Assembly (NCBI GenBank): GCA_000433035.1 | Contig: FR890813.1 | Span: forward strand, 13,185 to 77,184 | Direction: 5' to 3' | Source of the DNA: Staphylococcus sp. CAG:324 | GTDB lineage: Bacteria; Bacillota_I; Bacilli_A; ML615J-28; CAG-313 | Length of the DNA: 64,000 nt | Shown here: piece after piece, positions 34,768-45,149 of the stretch | Position numbering within the stretch: the first letter of the stretch is position 1 | How the letters are laid out: each line of letters begins with the position of its first letter | The notes under the pieces: generated by a model | Told to the model about the DNA's origin: nothing | Seen by the model: only the letters and a program-made list of their open reading frames with translations | Databases searched by the model: none | Translations under genes and position numbers: made by a program

Positions 34768-35430
34768 CTAATATTCATTTTTACTAGATGAATTTTCCAT
34801 GATAGCTACACCACTTGATGCACCTATTCTAGTTGCTCCATTTTCTACCATTAGTTCGAGGTCATCTAAATTGCGAATGCCACCACTTGCTTTGACTCCC
34901 ATATCAGGCCCTACTGTTTCTCTCATCAATCTGATGTCATTGGCAGTTGCCCCACCTGTACCAAAACCTGTTGAGGTTTTAACAAAAGTTGCTTTAGCCT
35001 TCTTGGCAGCAAGACAACAATTCATTTTTTCTTCATCATTTAAATAGCATGTTTCAATTATAACCTTGGTTGTTTTTCCTGTGCTTGCGGCAACAACCAT
35101 TTTTATTTCATCTTCAATATATGTATAATCATGTTCTTTAGCCTTGCCTATGTTAATAACCATATCAATTTCATCAGCACCATTTTTGATAGCATCAATG
35201 GTTTCAAAGGCTTTTATTTCCTTCGTATTCGCACCAAGTGGAAAACCAATAACTGTACATACCAATACATCACTTCCTTCTAAACATTCTTTAGCAAGTG
35301 ATACATGTACTGGATTTACACAAACACTTTTAAAATTATACTTCTTAGCTTCTTCGCAAAGTTTACGAATTTCATCACTTGTCGCAAAAGCTTTTAATAA
35401 TGTATGATCAATAAATTTATTAATTTGCAT
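34768..35430 (-). CDS. deoC: Deoxyribose-phosphate aldolase
   Basis: A 220-residue class I aldolase that splits deoxyribose 5-phosphate to glyceraldehyde 3-phosphate and acetaldehyde. FIDHTLLKA opens the barrel. EIDMVINIG carries the catalytic Asp, the Schiff-base lysine is in [13 protein letters not shown], and the second lysine in [10 protein letters not shown]. The C-terminus has an extra short tail ENSSSKNEY. It precedes deoD by nine bases, pairing salvage steps. A phosphopentomutase, which should link them, is not in the window. Confidence 0.95.
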   Translation of the reverse strand: MQINKFIDHTLLKAFATSDEIRKLCEEAKKYNFKSVCVNPVHVSLAKECLEGSDVLVCTVIGFPLGANTKEIKAFETIDAIKNGADEIDMVINIGKAKEHDYTYIEDEIKMVVAASTGKTTKVIIETCYLNDEEKMNCCLAAKKAKATFVKTSTGFGTGGATANDIRLMRETVGPDMGVKASGGIRNLDDLELMVENGATRIGASSGVAIMENSSSKNEY

Positions 35431-35438
35431 ATCTTCTC

Positions 35439-36296
35439 CTATTTTTCGATTAAATCAGTAATCTTGATGACTTCATAATTATACGTTGATAAAACTGATT
35501 TACGCATTTTTTTTATAAACTTTTTAGCCTTTAGACTACCATTTTCATTTAAATATCTAATTTTAATACCAATGGAACCATCTTTTATTTCATACATAAT
35601 TTTTTCTACATATTTATAAAATATTTGAATTGGAACAAGGTTTACCAAATTTTCCTCTTCTTCAACATGAACAAAATCCAAATGTGGTGGAAAAGTAGTT
35701 GGTAAACCGACATGCCAATTGACACTAAAATATACATGGTCCTGACTATCTTTTAATATGATATAAGGGGTAGCAACAATATCATCTTTGACAACACTTG
35801 GTAGTTCGTCTATCATAGATTGATAAGTACATACTTCATTTAATAAATCTTGATCAACTGGATATTTGATTATTTCAGGATGTTCATTTAAATATTTGGC
35901 TCTTTCTTTATTCAAAATAGCAATTAATTCAAACATATTGAATTCTTTGATATTATCAATTTTATCATGATATATTGCAAATTCAAACATTTTGCATAAT
36001 TCATCAATTTGTTTTAGAATTAGTCTAGTAATAAATTGAGGAATATCATCAGGAAATTCACAAAGTAAAAAGGTATTAACATAATTAGGATTTAAACGAT
36101 ATAAACTAGAAACTCGTGATCGCTTTGTAATGAGATAACGATATGAACAACCAAAATGAGGAATATTAAAAGTAGCAATAAATTCATCATCATTAGAAGT
36201 AATGACGGTATTCTCAAGTTTATCAAAATATTCATCAATAAGTTGACCGAAATTCACTCTTTCTTTACTACGATCTTTGAAAAAATATATTATCAT
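35439..36296 (-). CDS. Protein of unknown function
   Basis: A 285-residue soluble protein with no signal peptide or membrane segment and no family I recognise. It is mixed alpha-beta, with an acidic middle and a basic C-terminus ([20 protein letters not shown]). Candidate conserved stretches are [19 protein letters not shown] and [20 protein letters not shown]. It sits between ileS and deoC with gaps of 25 and 8 bases, so it is co-transcribed with tRNA charging and nucleoside salvage genes. Neither gives a firm hint of its role. Confidence 0.7.
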   Translation of the reverse strand: MIIYFFKDRSKERVNFGQLIDEYFDKLENTVITSNDDEFIATFNIPHFGCSYRYLITKRSRVSSLYRLNPNYVNTFLLCEFPDDIPQFITRLILKQIDELCKMFEFAIYHDKIDNIKEFNMFELIAILNKERAKYLNEHPEIIKYPVDQDLLNEVCTYQSMIDELPSVVKDDIVATPYIILKDSQDHVYFSVNWHVGLPTTFPPHLDFVHVEEEENLVNLVPIQIFYKYVEKIMYEIKDGSIGIKIRYLNENGSLKAKKFIKKMRKSVLSTYNYEVIKITDLIEK

Positions 36297-36321
36297 ATCA
36301 CAAGTCTCCTTTTTATATTTT

Positions 36322-39069
36322 TTACTTTTTCATTTTTAAATTATTTACCACTTCAGCACATCTTGGACAAAGTTCATCAGGATTAATTGAAGGAACAATT
36401 TGCCAACATCTGCTACAAGTATATCCATTTGCTGGCTCAATTTTAATCTTACCAGATGAATAAACTTTGCCTTCAAAATCATTTGGAGCAATTGTAAATT
36501 TATAAACAATAAAGATTTGTTTTAAATCTACTTTTACAGTCGTTAATAATTTGGCAACTTTATCGGTTGGATAAATCATTACATTAGCATTTAAACTCTT
36601 ACCTATTACTTTTTCACTACGTGCTTCTTCTAATGCTTTTAATACATCATCTCTAACTTTCATTAAATCTTCATATTTAGAAAGGATTTCATCACTACCT
36701 TTAAATAAAGTTGGTTGATACATATCAACTAAATAGATGCTTTCTTCTTTTATTCCTGGCATATACTTATATACTTCTTCTGCAGTATGCGGAATGATAG
36801 GAGTGAAAAGAGTTGTTAAAGCTTTTAAAGTTTCATATAATACCGTTTGAATACTTCTTCTTGAGTTAGCTTCTGCATCATCAATATATAATATATCTTT
36901 AGTGAAATCTAAATAAAAACTAGATAACTCATTTGTCATAAAATTAAGAATGGTTCTAAATACTTCCGAAAATTCATAATTATTATAAGCATTATGAACA
37001 TTTTTTACAACTTCATTTAATTTACACATCATATATTGATCAATTTCAGCCATTTTATCATAAGAAATGCTATCAGATATTGGATTAAAATCAAATAAAT
37101 TTCCTAATAGAAATCTAAAAGTATTCCGAATCTTTCGATATGCTTCACTCACTTGCTTTAATAGTTCTTTACTCATCTTAAAATCAGCTTGATATTCAAC
37201 ACTAGCAACCCATAATCTAAAAATATCTGCTCCAAACTCATTACATGAAGCGATTGGATCAATCGTATTTCCTAATGATTTACTCATTTTGTGACCTTCG
37301 CCATCTAAAGTAAAACCATGACTTATAACTGTTTTATACGGAGCTTTTCCTGTTAATGCAACACTTGTAGTAAGACTTGAATTGAACCAACCCCGATATT
37401 GATCTGAACCCTCAAGATAAACATCTGCTTGTTCTACACCATATTTAAGTTTCAACGCTGCGTGGTGACTAGTACCTGAATCAAACCAAACATCCATAAT
37501 ATCATTTTCTTTAGTAAATTTACCATTAGGACTACTAGGATGAGTAAAACCCTCAGGTAACAAGTCTTTGGCTTCTCGTTCAAACCAAACGTTTGAACCA
37601 TATTCTTCAAATAAATTTGCTACATGATTAATAACATGTTGATCAATAATTGGTGTTTCATCTTCCGCATAGAAAATAGGAATTGGAACACCCCAAACTC
37701 TTTGACGAGAAATGCACCAATCGTTTCTATCCTTAATCATGTTAGAAATTCTAACCTCTCCCCAAGTTGGAACCCAATTCACATTTTTAATTGCATTTAA
37801 AATATCTTCTTTAAAATTATGAATTGAAGCGAACCATTGGGATGTAGCTCGAAAAATAATTGGTTTTTTAGTGCGCCAATCATGTGGATAACTATGAATA
37901 ATTTCAATTTCTTTTAGTAGTGCATTTTCTTCATTTAGTCGATTTATAATAACACGATTCGCATCCTCATAGAATAATCCCGCAAACTCACCAGCTTCTT
38001 TGGTTAAGTATCCTCTTCCATCAACTGGACACAAAATATCTAGCCCATATTTTTTTCCGACAATAAAGTCATCTTCACCATGACCAGGAGCTGTATGAAC
38101 CAAACCCGTACCAGCATCAAGAGTAACATGATCACCTAAAATAACAGGAGAAATTCTATCATAAAGTGGATGTTTATATGTTATTTTCTCTAATTCTGCT
38201 CCTAACATTCTTTTTACAACGGAATAATTAGCAAAACCTAATTTTTCACACACATCATTGATTAATTCAGTAGCCATTACAAAATATCTTCCATCTGCCT
38301 CAACTACCGAATATTCAATTGTAGGAGAAACACAAATTGCTAAATTGGCAGGCATTGTCCAAGGTGTTGTGGTCCAAATTATCAATTCACAATTATTAGA
38401 TAAAACGTTTTTTCCATCTACTACTTTGAATGCTACATATATTGAACTACTTTTCACATCACGATATTCAATTTCAGCCTCAGCTAAAGCAGTTTCAGAT
38501 GATGGCGACCAATATACTGGTTTTAATCCTTTAAAAATCAAATTTTTGGAAGCCATAATACCAAAGCAACGTATTTGTTCTGCTTCATAATGATTATTAA
38601 GAGTAATATATGGATGCTCCCACTCGCCTAAAATTCCCAATCTTTTGAACCCAACTTTTTGAAGTTCAACTTGTTCTAAAGCATACTTTTCACAAAGATT
38701 TCTAAATTCAGCAATTGGCATTTCCTTTCTATTTATCTTTTTATTTTTAGAAAGAGCAGTTTCAATTGGAAGTCCATGTGTATCCCAACCAGGTAAATAT
38801 GGTGAATAAAAACCATTCATCGTTTTATAACGAATTAAAATATCCTTTAAAATCTTATTCATTGCATGACCAACATGAATTTTTCCATTAGCATATGGAG
38901 GTCCATCATGCAAATAAAAAGGTTGCTTCCCTTCATTTTTCTTTAATACTTTTTCATAAATTTTATCTTCTTCCCATTTTTTTTGAATAGGAATCTCATT
39001 CACACCTAGATTACCCCGCATAGGAAAATCTGTTTTCGGCATTAATAATGTATCTTTATACTCTTTCAT
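36322..39069 (-). CDS. ileS: Isoleucine--tRNA ligase
   Basis: A 915-residue class I synthetase that charges tRNA-Ile and edits valine. The HIGH-type motif is [10 protein letters not shown] near residue 65, KMSKSLGNT lies near 595, and the CP1 editing domain lies between, with [13 protein letters not shown]. The C-terminal zinc finger has both pairs: CSRCW and CPRC. Length and layout are those of the bacterial 900-930-residue type. Only eight bases separate it from ylmH, so no T-box leader can be present. This is the usual end of the sepF-ylmH division cluster, without divIVA. Confidence 0.97.
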   Translation of the reverse strand: MKEYKDTLLMPKTDFPMRGNLGVNEIPIQKKWEEDKIYEKVLKKNEGKQPFYLHDGPPYANGKIHVGHAMNKILKDILIRYKTMNGFYSPYLPGWDTHGLPIETALSKNKKINRKEMPIAEFRNLCEKYALEQVELQKVGFKRLGILGEWEHPYITLNNHYEAEQIRCFGIMASKNLIFKGLKPVYWSPSSETALAEAEIEYRDVKSSSIYVAFKVVDGKNVLSNNCELIIWTTTPWTMPANLAICVSPTIEYSVVEADGRYFVMATELINDVCEKLGFANYSVVKRMLGAELEKITYKHPLYDRISPVILGDHVTLDAGTGLVHTAPGHGEDDFIVGKKYGLDILCPVDGRGYLTKEAGEFAGLFYEDANRVIINRLNEENALLKEIEIIHSYPHDWRTKKPIIFRATSQWFASIHNFKEDILNAIKNVNWVPTWGEVRISNMIKDRNDWCISRQRVWGVPIPIFYAEDETPIIDQHVINHVANLFEEYGSNVWFEREAKDLLPEGFTHPSSPNGKFTKENDIMDVWFDSGTSHHAALKLKYGVEQADVYLEGSDQYRGWFNSSLTTSVALTGKAPYKTVISHGFTLDGEGHKMSKSLGNTIDPIASCNEFGADIFRLWVASVEYQADFKMSKELLKQVSEAYRKIRNTFRFLLGNLFDFNPISDSISYDKMAEIDQYMMCKLNEVVKNVHNAYNNYEFSEVFRTILNFMTNELSSFYLDFTKDILYIDDAEANSRRSIQTVLYETLKALTTLFTPIIPHTAEEVYKYMPGIKEESIYLVDMYQPTLFKGSDEILSKYEDLMKVRDDVLKALEEARSEKVIGKSLNANVMIYPTDKVAKLLTTVKVDLKQIFIVYKFTIAPNDFEGKVYSSGKIKIEPANGYTCSRCWQIVPSINPDELCPRCAEVVNNLKMKK

Positions 39070-39077
39070 AACCTCTC

Positions 39078-39803
39078 CTAGTGTTTTACGCCAATTTTTA
39101 TAACAAGGCGGTCTTTTTTAGTTGTCTTGACCTTTTCTAAAATTATAATTCTTCCAAATTTGCGAATACTTATAATTTCACCAATATTACATTTATGTGT
39201 AATATCTTCGCATATTATATGATGAATAGAAACCATTTTATTTTCTATAATTTCTACTGCTTTATTTCTACTAATATTAAGAGTTTTTGCAATAATTGCA
39301 TCTAATCTTAAACTAGCAACATTGATTATTTTAGTTGTATCATCATTTCGGTAAAAATTGCAAATGTTATCTACTTGTTTAAAGTCTATTTTTTGATTAT
39401 TAATATTTGGTATATTATTGATTAGATACTTTTCAATTTCCTCACTAATAAAAAGAAAAATATTATTCTCTACAATATAAATATCACCAAAAGTATTCCG
39501 TTCAATTCCTAAACTCATAAGACTTCCAAGTACATTTCTATGGCCAATTTCCTTATAATTTTTATTATATGTAGCACCATATATTTTTATTTTATAATCA
39601 GCAAAATTAGGTTTTTCATAATCACATCTTTGAACAATTGCTCTTAGACGTTCTGCACCATCATAGCCACCTTCAAAATAGACTTTAACTCCTTTTTTTT
39701 CAAGTTGTTTTATTTGGCTTATTTCAGCTAAATCTAAAAATTTCGTTAAAACAATTTTTCCATCTAACGCTTCTTGATAATAATCATTTAGTCGATTCAA
39801 CAT
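39078..39803 (-). CDS. ylmH: YlmH-type S4-domain RNA-binding protein
   Basis: A 241-residue protein. The C-terminal S4 domain is clear: [20 protein letters not shown] near residue 165, then INNKMV-like [14 protein letters not shown] and [17 protein letters not shown]. The N-terminal 150 residues match the YlmH region with [15 protein letters not shown]. YlmH binds stalled large subunits in ribosome quality control in B. subtilis and is a constant neighbour of sepF. Two bases separate it from sepF. Confidence 0.9.
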   Translation of the reverse strand: MLNRLNDYYQEALDGKIVLTKFLDLAEISQIKQLEKKGVKVYFEGGYDGAERLRAIVQRCDYEKPNFADYKIKIYGATYNKNYKEIGHRNVLGSLMSLGIERNTFGDIYIVENNIFLFISEEIEKYLINNIPNINNQKIDFKQVDNICNFYRNDDTTKIINVASLRLDAIIAKTLNISRNKAVEIIENKMVSIHHIICEDITHKCNIGEIISIRKFGRIIILEKVKTTKKDRLVIKIGVKH

Positions 39804-39805
39804 TT

Positions 39806-40138
39806 TTATTCATCAATTCCAAAATCTTTAATATATTTTTTTAAAGTACCATCTTCAAAAGCTTTTCCCGTCGCAAATAATCTAGTTTCATCTCCAAGTC
39901 GATATACAGAACCATCTAAAGCATATACAACTCCTGATAAAAAAGATATCGCATGATTCACCTCACCAATACTTGCAATTTCTTCAAAATTAGCGAGTAA
40001 CGGTCTATTATTGATAACAATATCTGCTAAATCCAATAATTGAGTGTTCATATCTTCATCTTTTTTGAAAGTATAATTTAACAACCGATCGAAAGCTGAA
40101 CCGATTTTTCTTTCTTGTTTTTTTCGTTTTCCAAACAT
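39806..40138 (-). CDS. sepF: Cell division protein SepF
   Basis: A 110-residue SepF, shorter than the 150 residues of B. subtilis because the linker after the membrane-binding N-terminus is brief. The core has DLADIVINNRPLLANFEEIA and AISFLSGVVYALDGSVYRLG, the polymerisation domain that bundles FtsZ filaments. The basic N-terminus MFGKRKKQERK may bind membrane more weakly than the usual amphipathic helix. It lies between ylmE and ylmH, the conserved order. Confidence 0.9.
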   Translation of the reverse strand: MFGKRKKQERKIGSAFDRLLNYTFKKDEDMNTQLLDLADIVINNRPLLANFEEIASIGEVNHAISFLSGVVYALDGSVYRLGDETRLFATGKAFEDGTLKKYIKDFGIDE

Positions 40139-40154
40139 ATTCTATCTCCTAATT

Positions 40155-40814
40155 TTATTTTGATAGTAGGGTACCGATTCTAATCATTGTTGCCCCATAT
40201 TTAACTGCAAGTTTATAATCATTACTCATTCCCATTGACAATTCTGTACATGGAGCATAGGGAAGATTTAGCGCTTGTACTTCTAATTGTAATTCTTTCA
40301 AAGTTCTAAAACAATTTTCCAAAACTTCATCATCAAACGTATAGGTTGCAATAGTCATTAATCCTACTACTTTAATTTTTTCATATTTTGCTAAACTTTT
40401 AATAAAAGGAATAACTCTTGTTTCGTTTAGTCCTGTTTTATTAGCATTATTAGATAAATTTACTTGCACAAAACATTTTAATGGTTCTGCTTTTTTTCTA
40501 GCTTTATTAATAGCATTAGCAAGATCGATTGAATCTAATGAATGAAGAAAATCAATACTATCAATAAAACTAGGCGATAATTTAGGTGGTATCTTAATAA
40601 CGCCAAAATAATGCCAAGTTATCCCTAAATCTTTAAAGGCTTCATATTTTGCTAAAAAAGTATCTTTACGATTTTCTCCAATATCTTTAATTCCTGCATC
40701 AATGATTTCTTTTGTTTTATCAATATCAAAATATTTAGTTGCGGCAACAATTCTAACATTAGGATAATCCTTAATAGTATCTTTAATTTTTGCAAGTTGT
40801 ACCACTGCAGACAT
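40155..40814 (-). CDS. ylmE: Pyridoxal phosphate homeostasis protein (YggS/YlmE family)
   Basis: A 219-residue TIM-barrel PLP carrier without known catalysis. PLP binds the lysine in IVAATKYFDID near residue 27. GENRKDTFLAKYE, WHYFGVI, and the phosphate-binding end ELSMGMSNDYKLAVKYGATMIRIG are diagnostic; the last segment is family-specific. The usual WHFIGxLQxNK is changed to WHYFGVIKIPPK. It is the first gene of a seven-gene operon that runs through sepF, ylmH and ileS to deoD. Confidence 0.93.
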   Translation of the reverse strand: MSAVVQLAKIKDTIKDYPNVRIVAATKYFDIDKTKEIIDAGIKDIGENRKDTFLAKYEAFKDLGITWHYFGVIKIPPKLSPSFIDSIDFLHSLDSIDLANAINKARKKAEPLKCFVQVNLSNNANKTGLNETRVIPFIKSLAKYEKIKVVGLMTIATYTFDDEVLENCFRTLKELQLEVQALNLPYAPCTELSMGMSNDYKLAVKYGATMIRIGTLLSK

Positions 40815-40842
40815 ATTCTCACCTTCTTCACATATTTATTGT

Positions 40843-40871
40843 ATTATACCATATTTTTCTTTTTTTTTCAA
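40843..40871 (-). promoter_or_regulatory. Promoter of the ylmE-deoD operon
   Basis: On the minus strand TTGAAA (40871-40866), a 17-base spacer and TATAAT (40848-40843). Confidence 0.65.
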
Positions 40872-40942
40872 GTTTTTACTATATCGTTTTTTTAAGTTCA
40901 ATCTTTTTATTTTTTTATAATTTTATGATATAATTATTATAT

Positions 40943-41017
40943 GTCCTTATAGTTTAATGGATAAAATACAAGATTCCGATTCTTGTGATAAAGGTTCGAT
41001 TCCTTTTAAGGGCGCCA
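40943..41017 (+). tRNA. tRNA-Arg (anticodon CCG)
   Basis: A 75-base tRNA with encoded CCA. Acceptor GTCCTTA pairs with TAAGGGC (one T-G pair), discriminator G. Anticodon stem CAAGA/TCTTG with loop TTCCGAT reads codon CGG. T arm AAAGG/CCTTT with TTCGATT loop. A TATAAT lies at 40929-40934. It is convergent with argS, which charges it. Confidence 0.95.
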
Positions 41018-41028
41018 ATGGAAAATAA

Positions 41029-41059
41029 AGCATTCAAGTAACTGAATGCTTATTTTTTT
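41029..41059. terminator. Bidirectional terminator between tRNA-Arg and argS
   Basis: AGCATTCA (41029-41036) pairs perfectly with TGAATGCT (41043-41050), six-base loop, then TATTTTTTT on + and TTATTTT on the other strand. Confidence 0.8.
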
Positions 41060-42719
41060 ACATTTTTTCTGGTGTGCTAACCCCAATTAATGTTAAAGAA
41101 TCCTTTAAAACAATTTTTATTGCTAGTAAAACTGTCAATTTTTCCATAACGAGTTGTTTATTATCTGTTATCACTTTTTGATCATTATAATAACTATGCA
41201 ATTGATATGCAAGGTCATCAATGTAGTGTGTCAATTTATGCACAAGCCGTTTCTCTGCAACCTCTAATAAAACATTAGGATATTGAAGTAATACTAAACA
41301 AATATCTTTAATGCTATCTATATCTATTTCATTAAATTCTTCAACTGGAATAAAGTCAATTCCATTATCTTTTGCATTTTTAAAAATGCTACAAATTCTT
41401 GCATATGCATATTGTGCATAAAAAACAGGATTATCATTAGATTTTTGTTTCATTAAGTCAAGATCTAAATCCATATGCGTACTAAGAGATTTGGCAACAT
41501 AGAAATATCTTAAAGCATCGGTTCCCACATCGTCAATTAAATCGATGAGGGTAATTGCTTTCCCACTTCTTTTGCTCATTTTAACTTCTACTCCATCTTC
41601 AATAACTCTTACCATTTGCAAAATTTCAACGTCGATTAAATTTGAATTTCCTCCTACCATTGAAACAGCAGCTTTTAGTCGATGAATATACCCATGATGA
41701 TCCGCTCCTAAAACATCAATTAAATGATGGTATCCTCTTGATAGTTTATTTGCATGATAAGCAATATCTGGCAATAAATAAGTATAACTCCCATCTGACT
41801 TGATAATAACACGATCTTTTTCATCACCATAATCAGTTGTTTTAAGCCATAATGCTCCATCTTTTTGATACGTATAACCTTGTTTTTTTAAATTAGCAAG
41901 AACATTTTCTACTTCTTTTGTTTCATATAGGCTTTTTTCACTAAACCAAGTATCAAACTCAACATTAAATTTTTTTAAATCTTTTTTTAAATTGCCTAAG
42001 AGTTTTTCAGTACCATATGATTTGAAAAAATCAAGATCAAAATTATTTAAAAATCTATCACCATATTCATCCTTAATTTCTTCAGCAACCTGAATAATTT
42101 CTTTTCCGAAATAATAATCTTCTTTCATTTCAATATGAAAACCAAATAATTCTTTATAACGTTCATATACACTATAAGCCATATTAATAATTTGATTACC
42201 AGCATCATTTACATAATGTTCCTTATGAACATCATAGCCTACTTTTCTCATAATTCTTGCTAAAGAATCACCATAAGCTGCACCTCTTCCATGGCCCACA
42301 TGCAAATATCCTGTTGGATTAGCTGATACAAATTCTAAGCAAATTTTTTCATTTTTACCAAAGTTAGAATTTCCATAATTTTCTTTTTCTTCATTTATTT
42401 TTAAAATTATTTTTAACAAATAGGCTTTATCAATTGTCAAATTAATAAAACCTGGTCCTGCAATTTCAACATTAGACAAATTTAGTTTCTTCCAATCAAG
42501 TCTAGAAACAATTTCATTTGCAATTTCCAATGGCCTTTTTTTGGCTATTTTAGCAAGACGCATTGCAGTATTAGTTGAATAATCACCATGCTCTTTCTCT
42601 TTTGGGATTTCAAGAATAATATCTTCTTTATTTTTAATCACAGTTTCATCTACATATCCAAGATTAGTCACTACTTCAAAAATCCCTTTTTTAATTATTT
42701 CTTTTAATTCATTTAACAT
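41058..42719 (-). CDS. argS: Arginine--tRNA ligase
   Basis: A 553-residue class I synthetase. The N-terminal Add-1 domain leads to FVSANPTGYLHVGHGRGAAYGD, which contains the HIGH-type motif. KMSKRSGKAI stands at the second signature; many ArgS enzymes lack KMSKS but this type keeps it. The C-terminal anticodon-binding DALR domain includes YAYARICSIFKN. The ATG at 42719 has GGTGA; a start nine codons earlier has no ribosome site. It faces the tRNA-Arg gene across a shared terminator. Confidence 0.95.
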   Translation of the reverse strand: MLNELKEIIKKGIFEVVTNLGYVDETVIKNKEDIILEIPKEKEHGDYSTNTAMRLAKIAKKRPLEIANEIVSRLDWKKLNLSNVEIAGPGFINLTIDKAYLLKIILKINEEKENYGNSNFGKNEKICLEFVSANPTGYLHVGHGRGAAYGDSLARIMRKVGYDVHKEHYVNDAGNQIINMAYSVYERYKELFGFHIEMKEDYYFGKEIIQVAEEIKDEYGDRFLNNFDLDFFKSYGTEKLLGNLKKDLKKFNVEFDTWFSEKSLYETKEVENVLANLKKQGYTYQKDGALWLKTTDYGDEKDRVIIKSDGSYTYLLPDIAYHANKLSRGYHHLIDVLGADHHGYIHRLKAAVSMVGGNSNLIDVEILQMVRVIEDGVEVKMSKRSGKAITLIDLIDDVGTDALRYFYVAKSLSTHMDLDLDLMKQKSNDNPVFYAQYAYARICSIFKNAKDNGIDFIPVEEFNEIDIDSIKDICLVLLQYPNVLLEVAEKRLVHKLTHYIDDLAYQLHSYYNDQKVITDNKQLVMEKLTVLLAIKIVLKDSLTLIGVSTPEKM

Positions 42720-42814
42720 ATTATCACCATTTATATTTTTATCCATTATATGCTAACTTATTATAGCAAAAAAGCTTTTTTTTTTCAAGAAAAGTATTTT
42801 TAAAGATGAAATTT

Positions 42815-42846
42815 TACTAAAAAAGTAGATGATATAACCATCTACC
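42815..42846 (-). terminator. Terminator of the metK-GH4-kinase operon
   Basis: On the minus strand GTAGATG, seven-base loop, CATCTAC (arms 42845-42839 and 42831-42825), then TTTTTTAG. Confidence 0.8.
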
Positions 42847-43848
42847 TTAATTCATTAAATTGTTTTGATAATGATGAATACTCTTCATAACCTTATTTTT
42901 TAAATCTACATCGGGAAGTTTTTCATTAGCAAGTTCTAAAGCCCAAAGGATTGCCCCCATAACTGGAGACTCATTCAACACAAGAAAATCACACCTTTTT
43001 TTTGTTAAGGTTGTTACAACTTCCTTAAACCTGTTTAACATTTCATCATTTGTAGCCTTTGCCCAAACAGAACCAGCAAGAATAATTTGAATCGGTTCCT
43101 TGATATTCAGTTCGGTAATCACACCAGCAATTGATTTTCCCATATTCTCACCAGAATCTCGTAATATTTTAATAGATGGTAAATCATTTTGATTTGCTCT
43201 ATTAAATAAAGATTTTATAAGAAAAGTAGAATCTATTTTTTTAGATACGATTGCATTGCTAAAATCCTTTTTATCATCAATTTCATACATGTTAAAAACA
43301 TCTTTTGTAATTAGAGATTGAGGACCAAAACGAAAACATTCATCAAAAGCAGTTCTTACAGCAGCTCTTGCAAGATATGAGCCTCCTCCTTCATCACCAG
43401 CCACATAACCAATGCCACCTATTTGCATCCAATTTCCCTCTTCATCAATACCAACATTTACCGTACCTGTTCCATTGATTGAACATACACCAGTACCTGT
43501 TTTTGAAGCAGCTTTAATCCCCAAAAAACCATCGTTTACAACAACAAATTTTTTAAATCCTATTTTTTTTACTACTTCTTCTAAAGCTTTTTTTTGAAAC
43601 GGTGCATCTACTCCTGCAAGTCCAAAAGCACCAGCTACAATGTCATCCATTGATAAATGATTCCGGTTTAATAATTCTTCTATCCGTAATTTCATAATAT
43701 TATACGAACCATCAAATCCGCCTACAGAAGGTACCTCATGACTACAAGTTCCACTTCTTACACCATCAATGAAATTACCTTCAGTATCGTATAATAAATA
43801 ATCTGTTTTCGTATTGCCCCCATCAACACCGATTATAAATTTTTTCAT
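42847..43848 (-). CDS. BadF/BadG-type sugar kinase (N-acetylglucosamine kinase-like)
   Basis: A 333-residue ASKHA-fold ATPase. FIIGVDGGNTKTDYLLYD is the phosphate-1 loop and GTGTVNVGIDEEGNWMQIGG with VAGDEGGGSYLARAA the phosphate-2/adenosine region. This matches the eukaryotic-type and bacterial GlcNAc kinases of the BadF family rather than benzoyl-CoA reductase subunits. It overlaps the GH4 gene by four bases, so its likely substrate is a sugar released by that glycosidase. Which sugar is not shown. Confidence 0.85.
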   Translation of the reverse strand: MKKFIIGVDGGNTKTDYLLYDTEGNFIDGVRSGTCSHEVPSVGGFDGSYNIMKLRIEELLNRNHLSMDDIVAGAFGLAGVDAPFQKKALEEVVKKIGFKKFVVVNDGFLGIKAASKTGTGVCSINGTGTVNVGIDEEGNWMQIGGIGYVAGDEGGGSYLARAAVRTAFDECFRFGPQSLITKDVFNMYEIDDKKDFSNAIVSKKIDSTFLIKSLFNRANQNDLPSIKILRDSGENMGKSIAGVITELNIKEPIQIILAGSVWAKATNDEMLNRFKEVVTTLTKKRCDFLVLNESPVMGAILWALELANEKLPDVDLKNKVMKSIHHYQNNLMN

Positions 43849-45134
43849 TTGTTATCTTCCTTAAAAAATTGTGGCAAATAATCTTTATGGGCTTCAAGTA
43901 ATTCATCAAAACAATCAGATGCCGTTTTTAAATCCGCAACAAGTGGATTTGACATCAAAGCTCGCATCGCTTCTTTTTTATCTCCATAAATTGCTGCCTT
44001 TACTGCATGCTTTTCATATGCTTTTAATTGCTTAATATATTCTTTAATATGATCGTTAACTTGCCCTTTAACTGGTAAAGTTTTAGCCCCATCTTTACCT
44101 ATAATTGCTCTTACTTCAACTGCATCATTCTCATCTAAAAAGTCAATAGCACCTTTATTTAAAACATTTACAACTTGAACATCTTGTTTATCATTCCAAA
44201 TAGAATCTACTAAAGATATAGCTACCTCACTATATCTTGCGCCACCTCTTTTTGAAAGTTGTACAGGTTTGACATGCAAATCATTATCTTGATAAATTTT
44301 TAATAATTCTTCTTCAATTTCCATACAAATTTCTCCTCTTGTCTTTGGAGAATTTTTCAATTTTTCTAATTTACTATTTTTAAAATAATAATATTCAAGA
44401 TAACTAGTTGGAATTGCTCCAATATATTCTATTTGTTCTTTAGTAAATCCACTAGCAGGAATATTCTTCATTGATTCACTATTGATACCTGCTGCCAATG
44501 CATCTTCTAGATAATCTTTACCGTCTTGTTCAATTTTAGTAATATATGCAAAATGATTCAATCCCATATATTCAACCTCAGCATTAGGTAAATTCATACT
44601 TTTTTTAATACCATCAATTGTATTAATTGGAACATTGCATAATCCCATCATTTTCACATTCGTATAATTCAACAAAGCCTCAGCAATCATCCCTGATGGA
44701 TTAGAAAAATTTATAAGCCAAGCGTTTGGACAATACATTTCCATCATTTTTACAATTTGAATCATTACAGGAATTGTTCTTAATCCTTTAAACATTCCAC
44801 CAATTCCACATGTCTCTTGACCGATTAAATCATACTTTAGAGGTATTTTTTCATCTTTTACACGTGCTGGTAATTTTCCAACTCTAATTTGAGCAAGAAC
44901 AAAATCTGCCCCTTTTAAAGCATGTTCATAGTCATTTAATACCAATTCAGTTTTGCAATTAAGACCAGCTGCCACAATCATTCTTTGACAAAGGCTACCT
45001 ACAATATTTAGTTTTCTTTCATCAATATCCATAAAACTAATTTCACTAACAGGAAGAGAGTCTCTTTTATTGATTATCCCTTCAATTAATTCAGGTGTAT
45101 AAGTACTACCTGCACCAATAATACAAATTTTCAT
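43845..45134 (-). CDS. Glycoside hydrolase family 4 (6-phospho-beta-glucosidase type)
   Basis: A 429-residue NAD- and metal-dependent glycosidase. The N-terminal Rossmann motif is IIGAGSTYTPELI. The metal and catalytic motifs follow: NFSNPSGMIAEAL, MMGLCNVPINTI with the metal-binding Cys, and GLNHFAY with the His. QIRVGKLPARVKDEKIPLKY resembles the CelF/LicH 6-phospho-beta-glucosidases. No phosphotransferase transporter is in the window. Fifteen bases downstream of metK, coupled to a sugar kinase. Confidence 0.9.
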   Translation of the reverse strand: MKICIIGAGSTYTPELIEGIINKRDSLPVSEISFMDIDERKLNIVGSLCQRMIVAAGLNCKTELVLNDYEHALKGADFVLAQIRVGKLPARVKDEKIPLKYDLIGQETCGIGGMFKGLRTIPVMIQIVKMMEMYCPNAWLINFSNPSGMIAEALLNYTNVKMMGLCNVPINTIDGIKKSMNLPNAEVEYMGLNHFAYITKIEQDGKDYLEDALAAGINSESMKNIPASGFTKEQIEYIGAIPTSYLEYYYFKNSKLEKLKNSPKTRGEICMEIEEELLKIYQDNDLHVKPVQLSKRGGARYSEVAISLVDSIWNDKQDVQVVNVLNKGAIDFLDENDAVEVRAIIGKDGAKTLPVKGQVNDHIKEYIKQLKAYEKHAVKAAIYGDKKEAMRALMSNPLVADLKTASDCFDELLEAHKDYLPQFFKEDNK

Positions 45135-45149
45135 AATATACTCCTATCT

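Noticed and set aside
39060..39090. T-box leader for ileS
   Set aside because: Only eight bases separate ileS from ylmH.
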